NCBI GenBank assembly: GCA_024233575.1
Contig: JACKPN010000016.1
Coordinates: forward strand, 1 to 37,565
Direction of reading: 5' to 3'
Length of the DNA: 37,565 nucleotides
DNA from: Chlamydiales bacterium
GTDB taxonomy: Bacteria; Chlamydiota; Chlamydiia; Chlamydiales; Criblamydiaceae
Under the pieces are notes generated by a model. It was given only the letters and a program-made list of their open reading frames with translations. It ran no database searches and was not told the origin of the DNA. Below are positions 25,104-32,584 of the stretch, one piece after another. Numbering within the stretch: the first letter of the stretch is position 1; every line of letters begins with the position of its first letter. The translations under genes and the position numbers were made by a program.

Positions 25104-27525
25104 GAATAATTGGTCGCTGGTCTATGACGAATATCTCCCTGAACAGGAAGGTCTGCGGGAGGCGCTTTGCACCCTGGGCAACGGCTATTTTGCGACGCGC
25201 GGCGCTTTCCCTCAGGAGGTCGCTGACGATGTCCACTACCCCGGAACGTACCTTGCAGGCGGGTATAACCGTTTAGGAACGGAAGTGGCTGGACGTGTGA
25301 TCGTTAATGAGGACTTGGTCAATATTCCTAACTGGCTTTGCCTGACATTCCGTATCAATGACGGCGAGTGGTTCCAGCTAAAAGCTGTCAATGTCAGTCG
25401 TTTTCGCCAGGAGTTGGACATCAAAAAAGGTCTTCTTCTTCGTGATTATACTTTCACTGACGCGCATGGCAGGCAGACGACAATCAAAGAACGCAGGTTC
25501 GTTCATATGCGGTTTTCCCACCTTGCCGCCATTGAACTGACCATCACCGCAGACAACTGGTCCGGATCGATGCAAGTGCGGTCGGCCCTTGATGGTACGG
25601 TGGAGAATCTTGGCATCAAACGCTACCGCGAGCTCAATCATAGGCATCTCATCCCTCTGGAGCAGCACGCAGAAGACGATGGCTATATTTTCCTGAAGGT
25701 GCAGACGAGTCAATCCGAAATCCGTATTGCCCAAGCGGCGCGTACGCGTGTGATGCGTGGCCATGTACACGTTCCGGTATCTTGTGAGACGGTTGTTGAA
25801 GAAGGTTATGTCGCTCAGAATTTTTGTATCGAGGTGAGCAAAGGGGAAACAATCACCGTAGAGAAAATTATCACGCAATACACCTCTAAAGATCACTCCT
25901 GTTCCGAATGCGGAGTCGAGGCTCTCGAAACCATCAAACACGCGCCGGAGTTCGATCACCTGCTTCATTCACACATGCATGCCTGGGACTATCTTTGGGA
26001 TCAGTTTAAGATCGAAATCGACTTCAACGGGCATGATGATGTGCGCCACCCGGTGATGATCCTCCGCTTGCACCTGTTCCATCTATTACAAACCGCTTCA
26101 CACCATACTGTCGATCTGGATGTTGGCGTCCCTGCCCGTGGATGGCATGGCGAAGCGTATCGTGGACATATCTTTTGGGACGAGTTGTTCATTTTCCCTA
26201 CTCTTAATTTCCGGATGCCGGAGATTACGCAGTCGCTGCTCAAGTACCGTTACCGCCGCTTGAAACAGGCGCGCCTCCTTGCAAAAGAAGCGGGGTACAA
26301 AGGAGCGATGTTCCCATGGCAAAGCGGCAGCGACGGCCGTGAAGAGAGCCAAGTTGTCCATCTTAATCCCAAATCGGGACGTTGGCATCCTGACAACTCA
26401 TCGATCCAGAGGCATGTCAGTGCAGCGATCGCTTACAACGCCTGGCGTTACTATGAAGCGACAGGCAACGTTGACTTTCTCTACACCTACGGCGCAGAGC
26501 TTTTTCTTGAGATCACAAGATTTTGGGCGAGCATCGCCGAATATAACAAGGAACTTGGCCGTTATGAAATCAAGGGAGTAATGGGTCCCGACGAATACCA
26601 TGACGCCTATCCTGACAGCAGCGAACCCGGGCTGGATAACAACGCCTACACCAATGTCATGGTAGCTTGGATCATGTGCCGCGCTTTGGAGATTCTAGAT
26701 ATCCTATCCAGGAGTAAGTCCGAAGAGATTTGTCATATCCTAGACATCACCGATGCCGAGATCGAACGGTGGAACGATATGAGTCAGCGCATGTTCGTCC
26801 CATACCATGATGAAGTGATCATCAGCCAGTTTCAAGGGTATGACAAGCTAAAAGAATTCGACTGGGAAGGTTATCGCCAGCGTTATGGCGACATCCAACG
26901 TCTCGATAGGATTCTTGAGGCAGAAGGCGACAGCACCAATCGTTATAAACTATCGAAACAGGCTGACGTCCTCATGCTCTTTTATCTGTTTTCTGTTGAG
27001 GAACTCAAACAGTTGTTCGATAGCTTGGGATATCCTTTGAACCGCGAAGTGATTGAAAAGAATATCGACTATTATATCCAGCGTACATCTCACGGGTCGA
27101 CACTAAGCCGTGTCGTTCACTCGTGGGTCTTCATGCGTTTTGCTCGTGAAGGATCGTGGGAGCTATTCAAGCAGGCATTGGAGAGCGATGTTGCCGACAT
27201 CCAAGGTGGTACGACGCCGGAGGGGATACACCTTGGCGCGATGGCAGGTACCGTCGACATTATCCAACGTTGTTATACCGGGATCGAAACGCACGACAAC
27301 ATCCTATGGTTCCGGCCGCAGATCCCCGAGCATATGATCAGCATGGAGCTGACGATTCACTACCGCGGACACTCTATTGATTTGTTGGTCACCCATGATG
27401 AACTTAAACTTTCGGCACAATATGGCATTGCCCTGCCCGTGAAAGTCGGTTTTTATGATGATGTCCGCGAACTCAAAGCCGGTGAGACCGTGGTATTTAA
27501 GATGAAGAACAAAATCCTTAACTGA
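25096..27525 (+). CDS. Glycoside hydrolase family 65 protein (disaccharide phosphorylase-like)
   Basis: The 809-residue protein has the GH65 layout: N-terminal beta-sandwich (YDEYLPEQEGLREALCTLGNGYFATRG), then an (alpha/alpha)6 barrel with ARGWHGEAYRGHIFWDELF, FPWQSGSDGREE, and the catalytic acid E500 in MGPDEYHDAYP. It also has KQADVLM and HGSTLS, which bind phosphate in known phosphorylases. Members split maltose, trehalose or kojibiose with phosphate, releasing beta-glucose-1-phosphate. The adjoining beta-phosphoglucomutase-like domain would convert that to glucose-6-phosphate. The TPP domain points to trehalose as the sugar, but a hydrolase activity cannot be excluded. Translation is coupled by an 8-base overlap. 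Confidence 0.94.
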   Translation: MSKNNWSLVYDEYLPEQEGLREALCTLGNGYFATRGAFPQEVADDVHYPGTYLAGGYNRLGTEVAGRVIVNEDLVNIPNWLCLTFRINDGEWFQLKAVNVSRFRQELDIKKGLLLRDYTFTDAHGRQTTIKERRFVHMRFSHLAAIELTITADNWSGSMQVRSALDGTVENLGIKRYRELNHRHLIPLEQHAEDDGYIFLKVQTSQSEIRIAQAARTRVMRGHVHVPVSCETVVEEGYVAQNFCIEVSKGETITVEKIITQYTSKDHSCSECGVEALETIKHAPEFDHLLHSHMHAWDYLWDQFKIEIDFNGHDDVRHPVMILRLHLFHLLQTASHHTVDLDVGVPARGWHGEAYRGHIFWDELFIFPTLNFRMPEITQSLLKYRYRRLKQARLLAKEAGYKGAMFPWQSGSDGREESQVVHLNPKSGRWHPDNSSIQRHVSAAIAYNAWRYYEATGNVDFLYTYGAELFLEITRFWASIAEYNKELGRYEIKGVMGPDEYHDAYPDSSEPGLDNNAYTNVMVAWIMCRALEILDILSRSKSEEICHILDITDAEIERWNDMSQRMFVPYHDEVIISQFQGYDKLKEFDWEGYRQRYGDIQRLDRILEAEGDSTNRYKLSKQADVLMLFYLFSVEELKQLFDSLGYPLNREVIEKNIDYYIQRTSHGSTLSRVVHSWVFMRFAREGSWELFKQALESDVADIQGGTTPEGIHLGAMAGTVDIIQRCYTGIETHDNILWFRPQIPEHMISMELTIHYRGHSIDLLVTHDELKLSAQYGIALPVKVGFYDDVRELKAGETVVFKMKNKILN

Positions 27526-27541
27526 TAGCGAGGACCCTTCG

Positions 27542-27931
27542 ATGGAATTATCTCTATTTCTTGCAAAAGTTTTCGGGCTCTACCTTGTGATTGTAGGGTT
27601 TGCCTATCTTTCCCGCGGTGAGGCTTTACGGCAGATGGTGGTCGAATTTTACGACAGCACGGCGCTGATATTCATGGGCGCGGCGATCAATCTGATTTTA
27701 GGCCTTCTTGTTGTTATCAGTCATAACGTTTGGGTGATGGGATGGCCTGTTATCATTACGATCCTCGGATATCTCATGCTTCTCAAAGGTATTCTCAATA
27801 TGTTCATCCCTTCATGGGCGGCATGGAAAGCGCAGAAGTTCTGTGAAGGCAAAGGGCTTGTCTACACAGGAATTGGTGTAATCATCCTCGGCGGTTACCT
27901 GACATACGTTGGATTCTTTGTGCAAGGTTGA
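27542..27931 (+). CDS. Small integral membrane protein, unknown function
   Basis: The 129-residue protein has four hydrophobic segments (about residues 5-22, 40-60, 64-86 and 105-127), with short loops that are charged at RGEALRQ and AWKAQK. I recognise no named family with certainty. It starts 16 bases after the GH65 stop and is probably the last gene of the same operon. Its 3' end overlaps the tail of the following minus-strand gene by 37 bases. Confidence 0.8.
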   Translation: MELSLFLAKVFGLYLVIVGFAYLSRGEALRQMVVEFYDSTALIFMGAAINLILGLLVVISHNVWVMGWPVIITILGYLMLLKGILNMFIPSWAAWKAQKFCEGKGLVYTGIGVIILGGYLTYVGFFVQG

Positions 27932-28422
27932 TTTGATGGTTCATTGCCCTCTCGTTTGATTATATCTACAAACATTTTTTTCAGAGCGGGCTTTGAGAAA
28001 ATGTTCATCTGACCAACTCTTTCAAAAACAAGACGCCAAAATTCTTCGGGTTCTATATCAGTATCATACTGTGTTGTATCGTATCCTGTTGAGAAAAACT
28101 CCATGAGCGCGGACTTGACTGCCTTTTTAATATCTTTTGTTTGAGATTCAGTATATTTTTGAGTGCTCATGTTTCTACTCCAGCGTGCTCGATCGGCAAT
28201 TTTTGAAGATATTACTCCACAACCCCAACTTTCTTCTTTATCTATTTCAACAGGTTCAATTCTTTCACCATTTTGTTTTCGTGAGATAGCTCTTAGAATA
28301 ACTTCTTGTACTGATGGAGTACATAGCTTTTCCCATTCGTGATAAATCAGATATCTTAATGTCGTATCAAAAACTTGACCGGGATTTTTTTTCATGAAGT
28401 CCTTAACAGAAAAGCGGATCAT
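27895..28422 (-). CDS. Hypothetical protein, divergent partner of the RING gene
   Basis: The 175-residue, charged, soluble protein shows no recognisable domain. It is mostly helical and contains EPEEFWRLVFERVGQM and a KKAVKSALMEFF helix. The start (complement of 28420-28422) is within 72 bases of the RING gene start on the other strand, so one short region must promote both. It shares AT-rich composition with the RING gene and differs from both flanks. It may be a lineage-specific gene acquired together with the RING gene; function is unknown. An internal ATG (MKKNPGQ) is an alternative start. Confidence 0.65.
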   Translation of the reverse strand: MIRFSVKDFMKKNPGQVFDTTLRYLIYHEWEKLCTPSVQEVILRAISRKQNGERIEPVEIDKEESWGCGVISSKIADRARWSRNMSTQKYTESQTKDIKKAVKSALMEFFSTGYDTTQYDTDIEPEEFWRLVFERVGQMNIFSKPALKKMFVDIIKREGNEPSNQPCTKNPTYVR

Positions 28423-28494
28423 CCTCCTGATGACCTTGACTTTTTTTTACGAGTTAATTATTATACTTCCCTTAATGTTAATTGGAGTTTATTT

Positions 28495-29499
28495 ATGTTG
28501 GTTCAACAATCCATTACATCTTGCGCAGTTTGTAAGAATCTGATCGACTTTGAAGAACAGCCAAACAGAGAAGCTTGCGGTCACTTTATTCATGTCAGCT
28601 GCGCTGAAGAAAAAAACGGCTCCTGCCAACCGTGCGATGAATTGCGCAAAAGCAAGATAGACCCTTCTTGTGTAAACGCTATTGTAACCGACATCCTCAG
28701 CTATGCACGTTTTCCTGCGACCATTTGTGAAAATTGTACCATTTGTGAAGGAAGAATTTGTTTATGTTCCGATGAGCAATGTTTAAGATACACTGTTATC
28801 ACGCAATGCAACCATCTTTTCCATCGTACTTGTTTATCACAATGGTTTAATGAAAAAAAAGAATGTCCATCATGTCGCAATGCCTCCGATAAGACGATGA
28901 CGACACCTTATACAATTGTTAACCTCCATAAGTCTCACAGCGAGCAAATGGAAGCATTGCGTAAGAAGGACTCTCTAATTAGCGACCTTTTAAAAAGTCT
29001 TCAAGAGGCTTCGAAGGCTAGTCAGGTTCTTTCTAACGAGGTTAAGTGTAAGGTCGAAGTGTTAGACGAAATGAACCAAAAGATGACCGAAATGAATAGT
29101 CAAGAAAGTTATATCGGTAGAATTCATTCAAGGTTATCAGCTATTGAAGAACAAATAAAAAAGATACCAGAAAAGGGAAATAGTCGTTCTAAAATAAAAG
29201 GAAAACATTTAATTTCTGATCTCACTGATAGTGAATACAAGCAATTTATTACAATTTTATGTATTAAAGATAACGCTGTAAAACTATTAACAGCATTACA
29301 TCAAACATGTCGTTTTCCTTATGAAAAAAATCAATTGCTCAAAGAGAATATCGATGCTTTGAAAAACGCTGAAGAGATAAATGAAGAAAAGGTACGGACT
29401 GCCTTTAGCATTATCTATTCATCAGAGGAATTTACACGTGAAGATATCAAAAGCATCTGTAGTGGACTGGATCTGATTTGCACTAAATATTACTTATAA
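28495..29499 (+). CDS. Tandem RING-H2 finger protein, probable E3 ubiquitin-ligase effector
   Basis: The 334-residue protein starts at ATG 28495, 7 bases after GGAG; the frame opens further upstream only through a TTG. Two complete C3H2C3 zinc fingers are visible. Finger 1: C10, C13, C28, H30, H33, C36, C44, C47. Finger 2: C81, C84, C105, H107, H110, C113, C124, C127, with W117 and P125 at the positions that contact E2 enzymes in eukaryotic RING-H2 ligases. Four more cysteines (78, 89, 91, 96) lie in finger 2. A coiled coil (about 145-225) and a helical C-terminal domain follow. Bacteria lack ubiquitin, so it probably acts in the host cell after secretion. The gene is AT-rich relative to its flanks. 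Confidence 0.9.
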   Translation: MLVQQSITSCAVCKNLIDFEEQPNREACGHFIHVSCAEEKNGSCQPCDELRKSKIDPSCVNAIVTDILSYARFPATICENCTICEGRICLCSDEQCLRYTVITQCNHLFHRTCLSQWFNEKKECPSCRNASDKTMTTPYTIVNLHKSHSEQMEALRKKDSLISDLLKSLQEASKASQVLSNEVKCKVEVLDEMNQKMTEMNSQESYIGRIHSRLSAIEEQIKKIPEKGNSRSKIKGKHLISDLTDSEYKQFITILCIKDNAVKLLTALHQTCRFPYEKNQLLKENIDALKNAEEINEEKVRTAFSIIYSSEEFTREDIKSICSGLDLICTKYYL

Positions 29500-29937
29500 A
29501 TAGTTTTTGCTGTCTTAAATTATTGTCCTGGACCGAGCCAATCAAAACAGATTGCTTTGAAGAGAATCATTTTCGGGATAGATATTTGAGCTTTGCGTCT
29601 TAGAGACAGCCTCTGAATTACTGAACAGTCATCTTACGACAAATTTTACCTGGGAAAAACCATCTTTCGTCGGTCTAGTGTGTCAACTATGTCACTCCTC
29701 AAGATTCTCTTGCCCAGGTAAAATTTGTTCCCAATCTGACAATTCTTTAAATCAGAGAATGTCTCTCAATTGGTAAGTGTATTGATATAAAATTAAGAAG
29801 TAAGCCGTTTAAGGCATTAACGCAATGACCCTAGACCTCCCGATAGTTATGATTCTATATTTTGTGACCTATTTGCGATAATCTTTCCTGAGAAAACTCG
29901 TGTTTGTTATAGTCATTTTTTGACTTTGGAGTGACTT
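29500..29937. other. Non-coding gap between the RING gene and the efflux operon
   Basis: This 438-bp gap has no credible gene. It holds the second copy of repeat family A (29602-29766). The 171 bases after the repeat are AT-rich and must contain the promoter of the efflux operon, but I could not single out convincing -35 and -10 boxes. Confidence 0.6.
29602..29766 (+). mobile_element. MITE-like palindromic element, family A, copy 2
   Basis: The 165-bp element is inverted relative to 15532-15696, with about 93 percent identity and no gaps. The inner inverted repeat is perfect here: ACAAATTTTACCTGGG at 29639-29654 and its complement at 29713-29728. The right terminal repeat (29752-29766) is intact; the left one has two changes. 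There is no transposase gene and no clear target duplication. It sits upstream of the efflux operon. Confidence 0.85.
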
Positions 29938-31401
29938 ATGACAACCGCGGCGTGCTCAAGACAGGTGTGTATACTTCTGTGCCTGGCAGCGATGATGCTA
30001 ACAGGGTGCCGCGTCTATCATGTCCATTGCTACAGAGAACCTTGCGTCGAAGTTCCCAATGAGTTCTATCAAGATCTTTATGGCGGGGAGGGACTGATCA
30101 GCGAATGGTGGAAGGAGTTCAATCAGCCTCAGCTCAATGAATTAGTCTCCAGCGCTTTAGAAAGTAACCTCGACATCAGGCAAGCGTGGAGCCGCCTGGC
30201 GCAGGCGCGCGCTAACGTCTGCATCGTCAGCTCGGCAAAGTACCCCTACCTTGAGCTGAAAGGCAGCGCAGAGTATAAAAACGAGATCACTGATACAGAA
30301 TCCGGTGCCGAGACGACGTTCTTGCTTAACCCTAAGTTGACGTACGAGATCGACTTATGGAAGAGGATCGACTCGCTGGTCAAAGCAGCAACTCTGACAG
30401 CAGAGGTCTCCCAAGAAGATCTCGAAGCAACGGCGCTCGTTCTGTCAGGAACTGTCACCGACCTGTGGTTCACCATCCTGGAACAAAAAGCGCTCCTTAA
30501 ATTGTTCGATTACCAGACGGAGGTCAACAGAACGTTGCTTGACCTTGTCGAGCTGCGGTTCAGTATCGGCGAGGCCTCGGCCTTGAACGTCTACCAACAG
30601 CAGCTGCAATTGGAAAATACCATTGCTCAATATCCTCCCGTCATCGCTACATTGCAAACTTCCATTAACCAGCTTTATGTCCTTTTAGGACAGGCACCGA
30701 AAGAGGACTTTGAGGTATATCCCGATCCACCGAAAGTAGAGTTGCCGGAATTCCCTAATTTAGGAACACCGGGCGAGCTCCTCTGCCGTCGGCCAGATCT
30801 GCGCGCTGCCCAGCGTAAGCTGATGGCTGCCGACTACGATGTCGCCGCAGCCGTTGCCGACCTCTACCCAAAAGTGACGCTGCCTTGGAGCTATGAGACC
30901 AAGGCCGGCGATATCAGCGATCTCTTCGCTAAGCAGATATTAAAGATCGCCATCGAAGCTCTTGAGCCGATTTACGATGCTAATAAACGTTGTTGTGAGG
31001 TTTATAAGAGGAAAGCGATCGTCCAGGAGCGTTTGGATGCCTATGGGCAGCTGTTCCTAAACGCTCTGCGCGAAGTTGAAGATGCTGTCGTCAGAGAAAA
31101 AACACAGCTTGACCTAGTCAAGCAGATCCAGAAAGAGGTAGGCATCGCTCAGCTCAACTTGCGAGAAGCGCGCATCCGTAACGCCAACGGCCTCGACGAC
31201 TACCTAACGGTGATCGCCGCTATCCAGTCGCTGCAAAATTTACAGCGCCGTGAAATCAACGAGTACAAACGCCTATTGGCAAATCGTGCAGCGCTTTATC
31301 GTGCGCTCGGAGCGCAGTGTCTGCTGCGTTGCATACCGCGCGATGAAGGAGAAAGCTGCCAAGCCTGCTTTGATAATGAAGGAGCCTGTTGTGAGTATTA
31401 A
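29938..31401 (+). CDS. Outer-membrane efflux lipoprotein (TolC/NodT family), cysteine-rich
   Basis: The 487-residue protein forms the outer-membrane channel of an RND pump. A lipoprotein signal ends MMLTGC, with C24 as the probable lipidated residue. The two-fold TolC repeat is evident from paired helical blocks such as SNLDIRQAWSRLAQARANV and RRPDLRAAQRKLMAADYDV. Near the start are C31 and C36, and the last 30 residues carry six cysteines (QCLLRC, SCQAC, ACC). That is unusual for TolC proteins and recalls the disulfide-linked outer membrane of chlamydiae. GGAG precedes the ATG. It is followed with overlap by the adaptor gene. Confidence 0.93.
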   Translation: MTTAACSRQVCILLCLAAMMLTGCRVYHVHCYREPCVEVPNEFYQDLYGGEGLISEWWKEFNQPQLNELVSSALESNLDIRQAWSRLAQARANVCIVSSAKYPYLELKGSAEYKNEITDTESGAETTFLLNPKLTYEIDLWKRIDSLVKAATLTAEVSQEDLEATALVLSGTVTDLWFTILEQKALLKLFDYQTEVNRTLLDLVELRFSIGEASALNVYQQQLQLENTIAQYPPVIATLQTSINQLYVLLGQAPKEDFEVYPDPPKVELPEFPNLGTPGELLCRRPDLRAAQRKLMAADYDVAAAVADLYPKVTLPWSYETKAGDISDLFAKQILKIAIEALEPIYDANKRCCEVYKRKAIVQERLDAYGQLFLNALREVEDAVVREKTQLDLVKQIQKEVGIAQLNLREARIRNANGLDDYLTVIAAIQSLQNLQRREINEYKRLLANRAALYRALGAQCLLRCIPRDEGESCQACFDNEGACCEY

Positions 31402-32578
31402 AAAGTTCGTTTCCGAACATTTATTTCAAATTGTTGTCGGAATCGTGATCATAGGATTTTCTTTCCTCATTGCGTTTTTTCTCTATTACAATAAGCCAAT
31501 AGCGCAGAAAGCCCTTTATGAAGAACCGGAGACCACTTACGTTGAAGTGATAGAGGTTCATGAAACAGCCGAGCCTGTCAGCGTCAATGTCTACGGAACT
31601 GTCCAGCCCAACCGCGAGCTGATTGTCCAGGCTGAGGTCAGCGGTCGTGTGATCGAGCAGAACCCCAACCTCGATGCCGGAGGACTTCTCAGCGAAGGCG
31701 AGATAATGCTGAAGATCGACCCGCGCAACTACATCACCGCTGTCGAGCAAGAGAAATCTAATCTGGAAAAAGCGCTGTTTGATTTGAAAGTCGAACAAGG
31801 TAAGAAAATTGTTGCCGAGCGGGAGTGGGAGTTGTTGGATCCTTCAATTCAGGGCAGCGATGTAGGCAAAGAATTGGCGCTGCGTACAGCGCATATTAAG
31901 CAGAAAGAGGCGGCGATTCAGGCTGCGCGCAGCAGCCTGGAGAAAGCAGAGCTTGACCTCGAACGTACCGTTATGCGCGCTCCTTTCAATGCGCTTGTTT
32001 TAGAAGAGTTCGTTGAGATAGGGCAGCTCCTTTCTCCGCAGACCAAAGTGGCGAAGATCGTCTCCACTGATGAGTTCCGCGTTCAGGTGAGCGTTCCTTT
32101 TGATGAACTGTCATGGATTACTATTCCGCAAAAAAGTGGAGAAAAAGGGGCGCCGGTCACCATTGTCCAGGACTTGGGTGATAGTGAGAAGATCGAAAGA
32201 AAAGGCCATGTGCTGCGCTTGCTGGGCAGTTTGGATCCTAACGGCAGAATGGCGCGCTTATTGGTTGTCATCGAAGATCCTCTAGGGATCCATAACCCGG
32301 AGTTCCGTACCATTCCGCTGTTGATTGATACCTATGTCGGCGTCCACATCATTGGGCCGACGATCAACAATGTTTTCAAGCTGCCGCGGCGCGCGCTGCG
32401 TGAAGGCGACCGTGTTTGGGTGCTGGGAGATGACAACCGCCTTGTCGTGCGTGAGGTGAACGTGGTATCACGAACAAAAGATGAAGTGATGGTCAAAGGC
32501 CTCGGCGACGGTGAGCGTGTGGTGATAAGCTCCCTTCCTGTCGCAATCCCGGGGATGGAATTGAAAGTTATCGAGTAA
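31391..32578 (+). CDS. RND efflux periplasmic adaptor (membrane fusion protein, HlyD type)
   Basis: The adaptor bridges the inner-membrane pump and the outer-membrane channel. I start at GTG 31391, which has AAGGAG 6 bases upstream and overlaps the channel gene by 11 bases, giving 395 residues; ATG 31376 is the alternative. One membrane anchor (about residues 8-30) is followed by the beta-barrel and lipoyl parts, VQPNRELIVQAEVSGRVIEQ and APFNALVLEEFVEIGQLLSP, separated by a coiled-coil hairpin (residues about 120-190). The order channel-adaptor-pump with 6 bases before the pump gene indicates one operon. Confidence 0.92.
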   Translation: MSIKKFVSEHLFQIVVGIVIIGFSFLIAFFLYYNKPIAQKALYEEPETTYVEVIEVHETAEPVSVNVYGTVQPNRELIVQAEVSGRVIEQNPNLDAGGLLSEGEIMLKIDPRNYITAVEQEKSNLEKALFDLKVEQGKKIVAEREWELLDPSIQGSDVGKELALRTAHIKQKEAAIQAARSSLEKAELDLERTVMRAPFNALVLEEFVEIGQLLSPQTKVAKIVSTDEFRVQVSVPFDELSWITIPQKSGEKGAPVTIVQDLGDSEKIERKGHVLRLLGSLDPNGRMARLLVVIEDPLGIHNPEFRTIPLLIDTYVGVHIIGPTINNVFKLPRRALREGDRVWVLGDDNRLVVREVNVVSRTKDEVMVKGLGDGERVVISSLPVAIPGMELKVIE

Positions 32579-32584
32579 TAATAC

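Noticed and set aside
29767..29937. A specific promoter for the efflux operon
   Set aside because: Several AT-rich hexamers resemble -10 boxes, but none has a -35 box at proper distance, so none was called.
31250..31390. Upstream extension of the efflux adaptor frame
   Set aside because: It overlaps the channel gene in another frame and has no adaptor-like sequence; GTG 31391 has a clear ribosome site.
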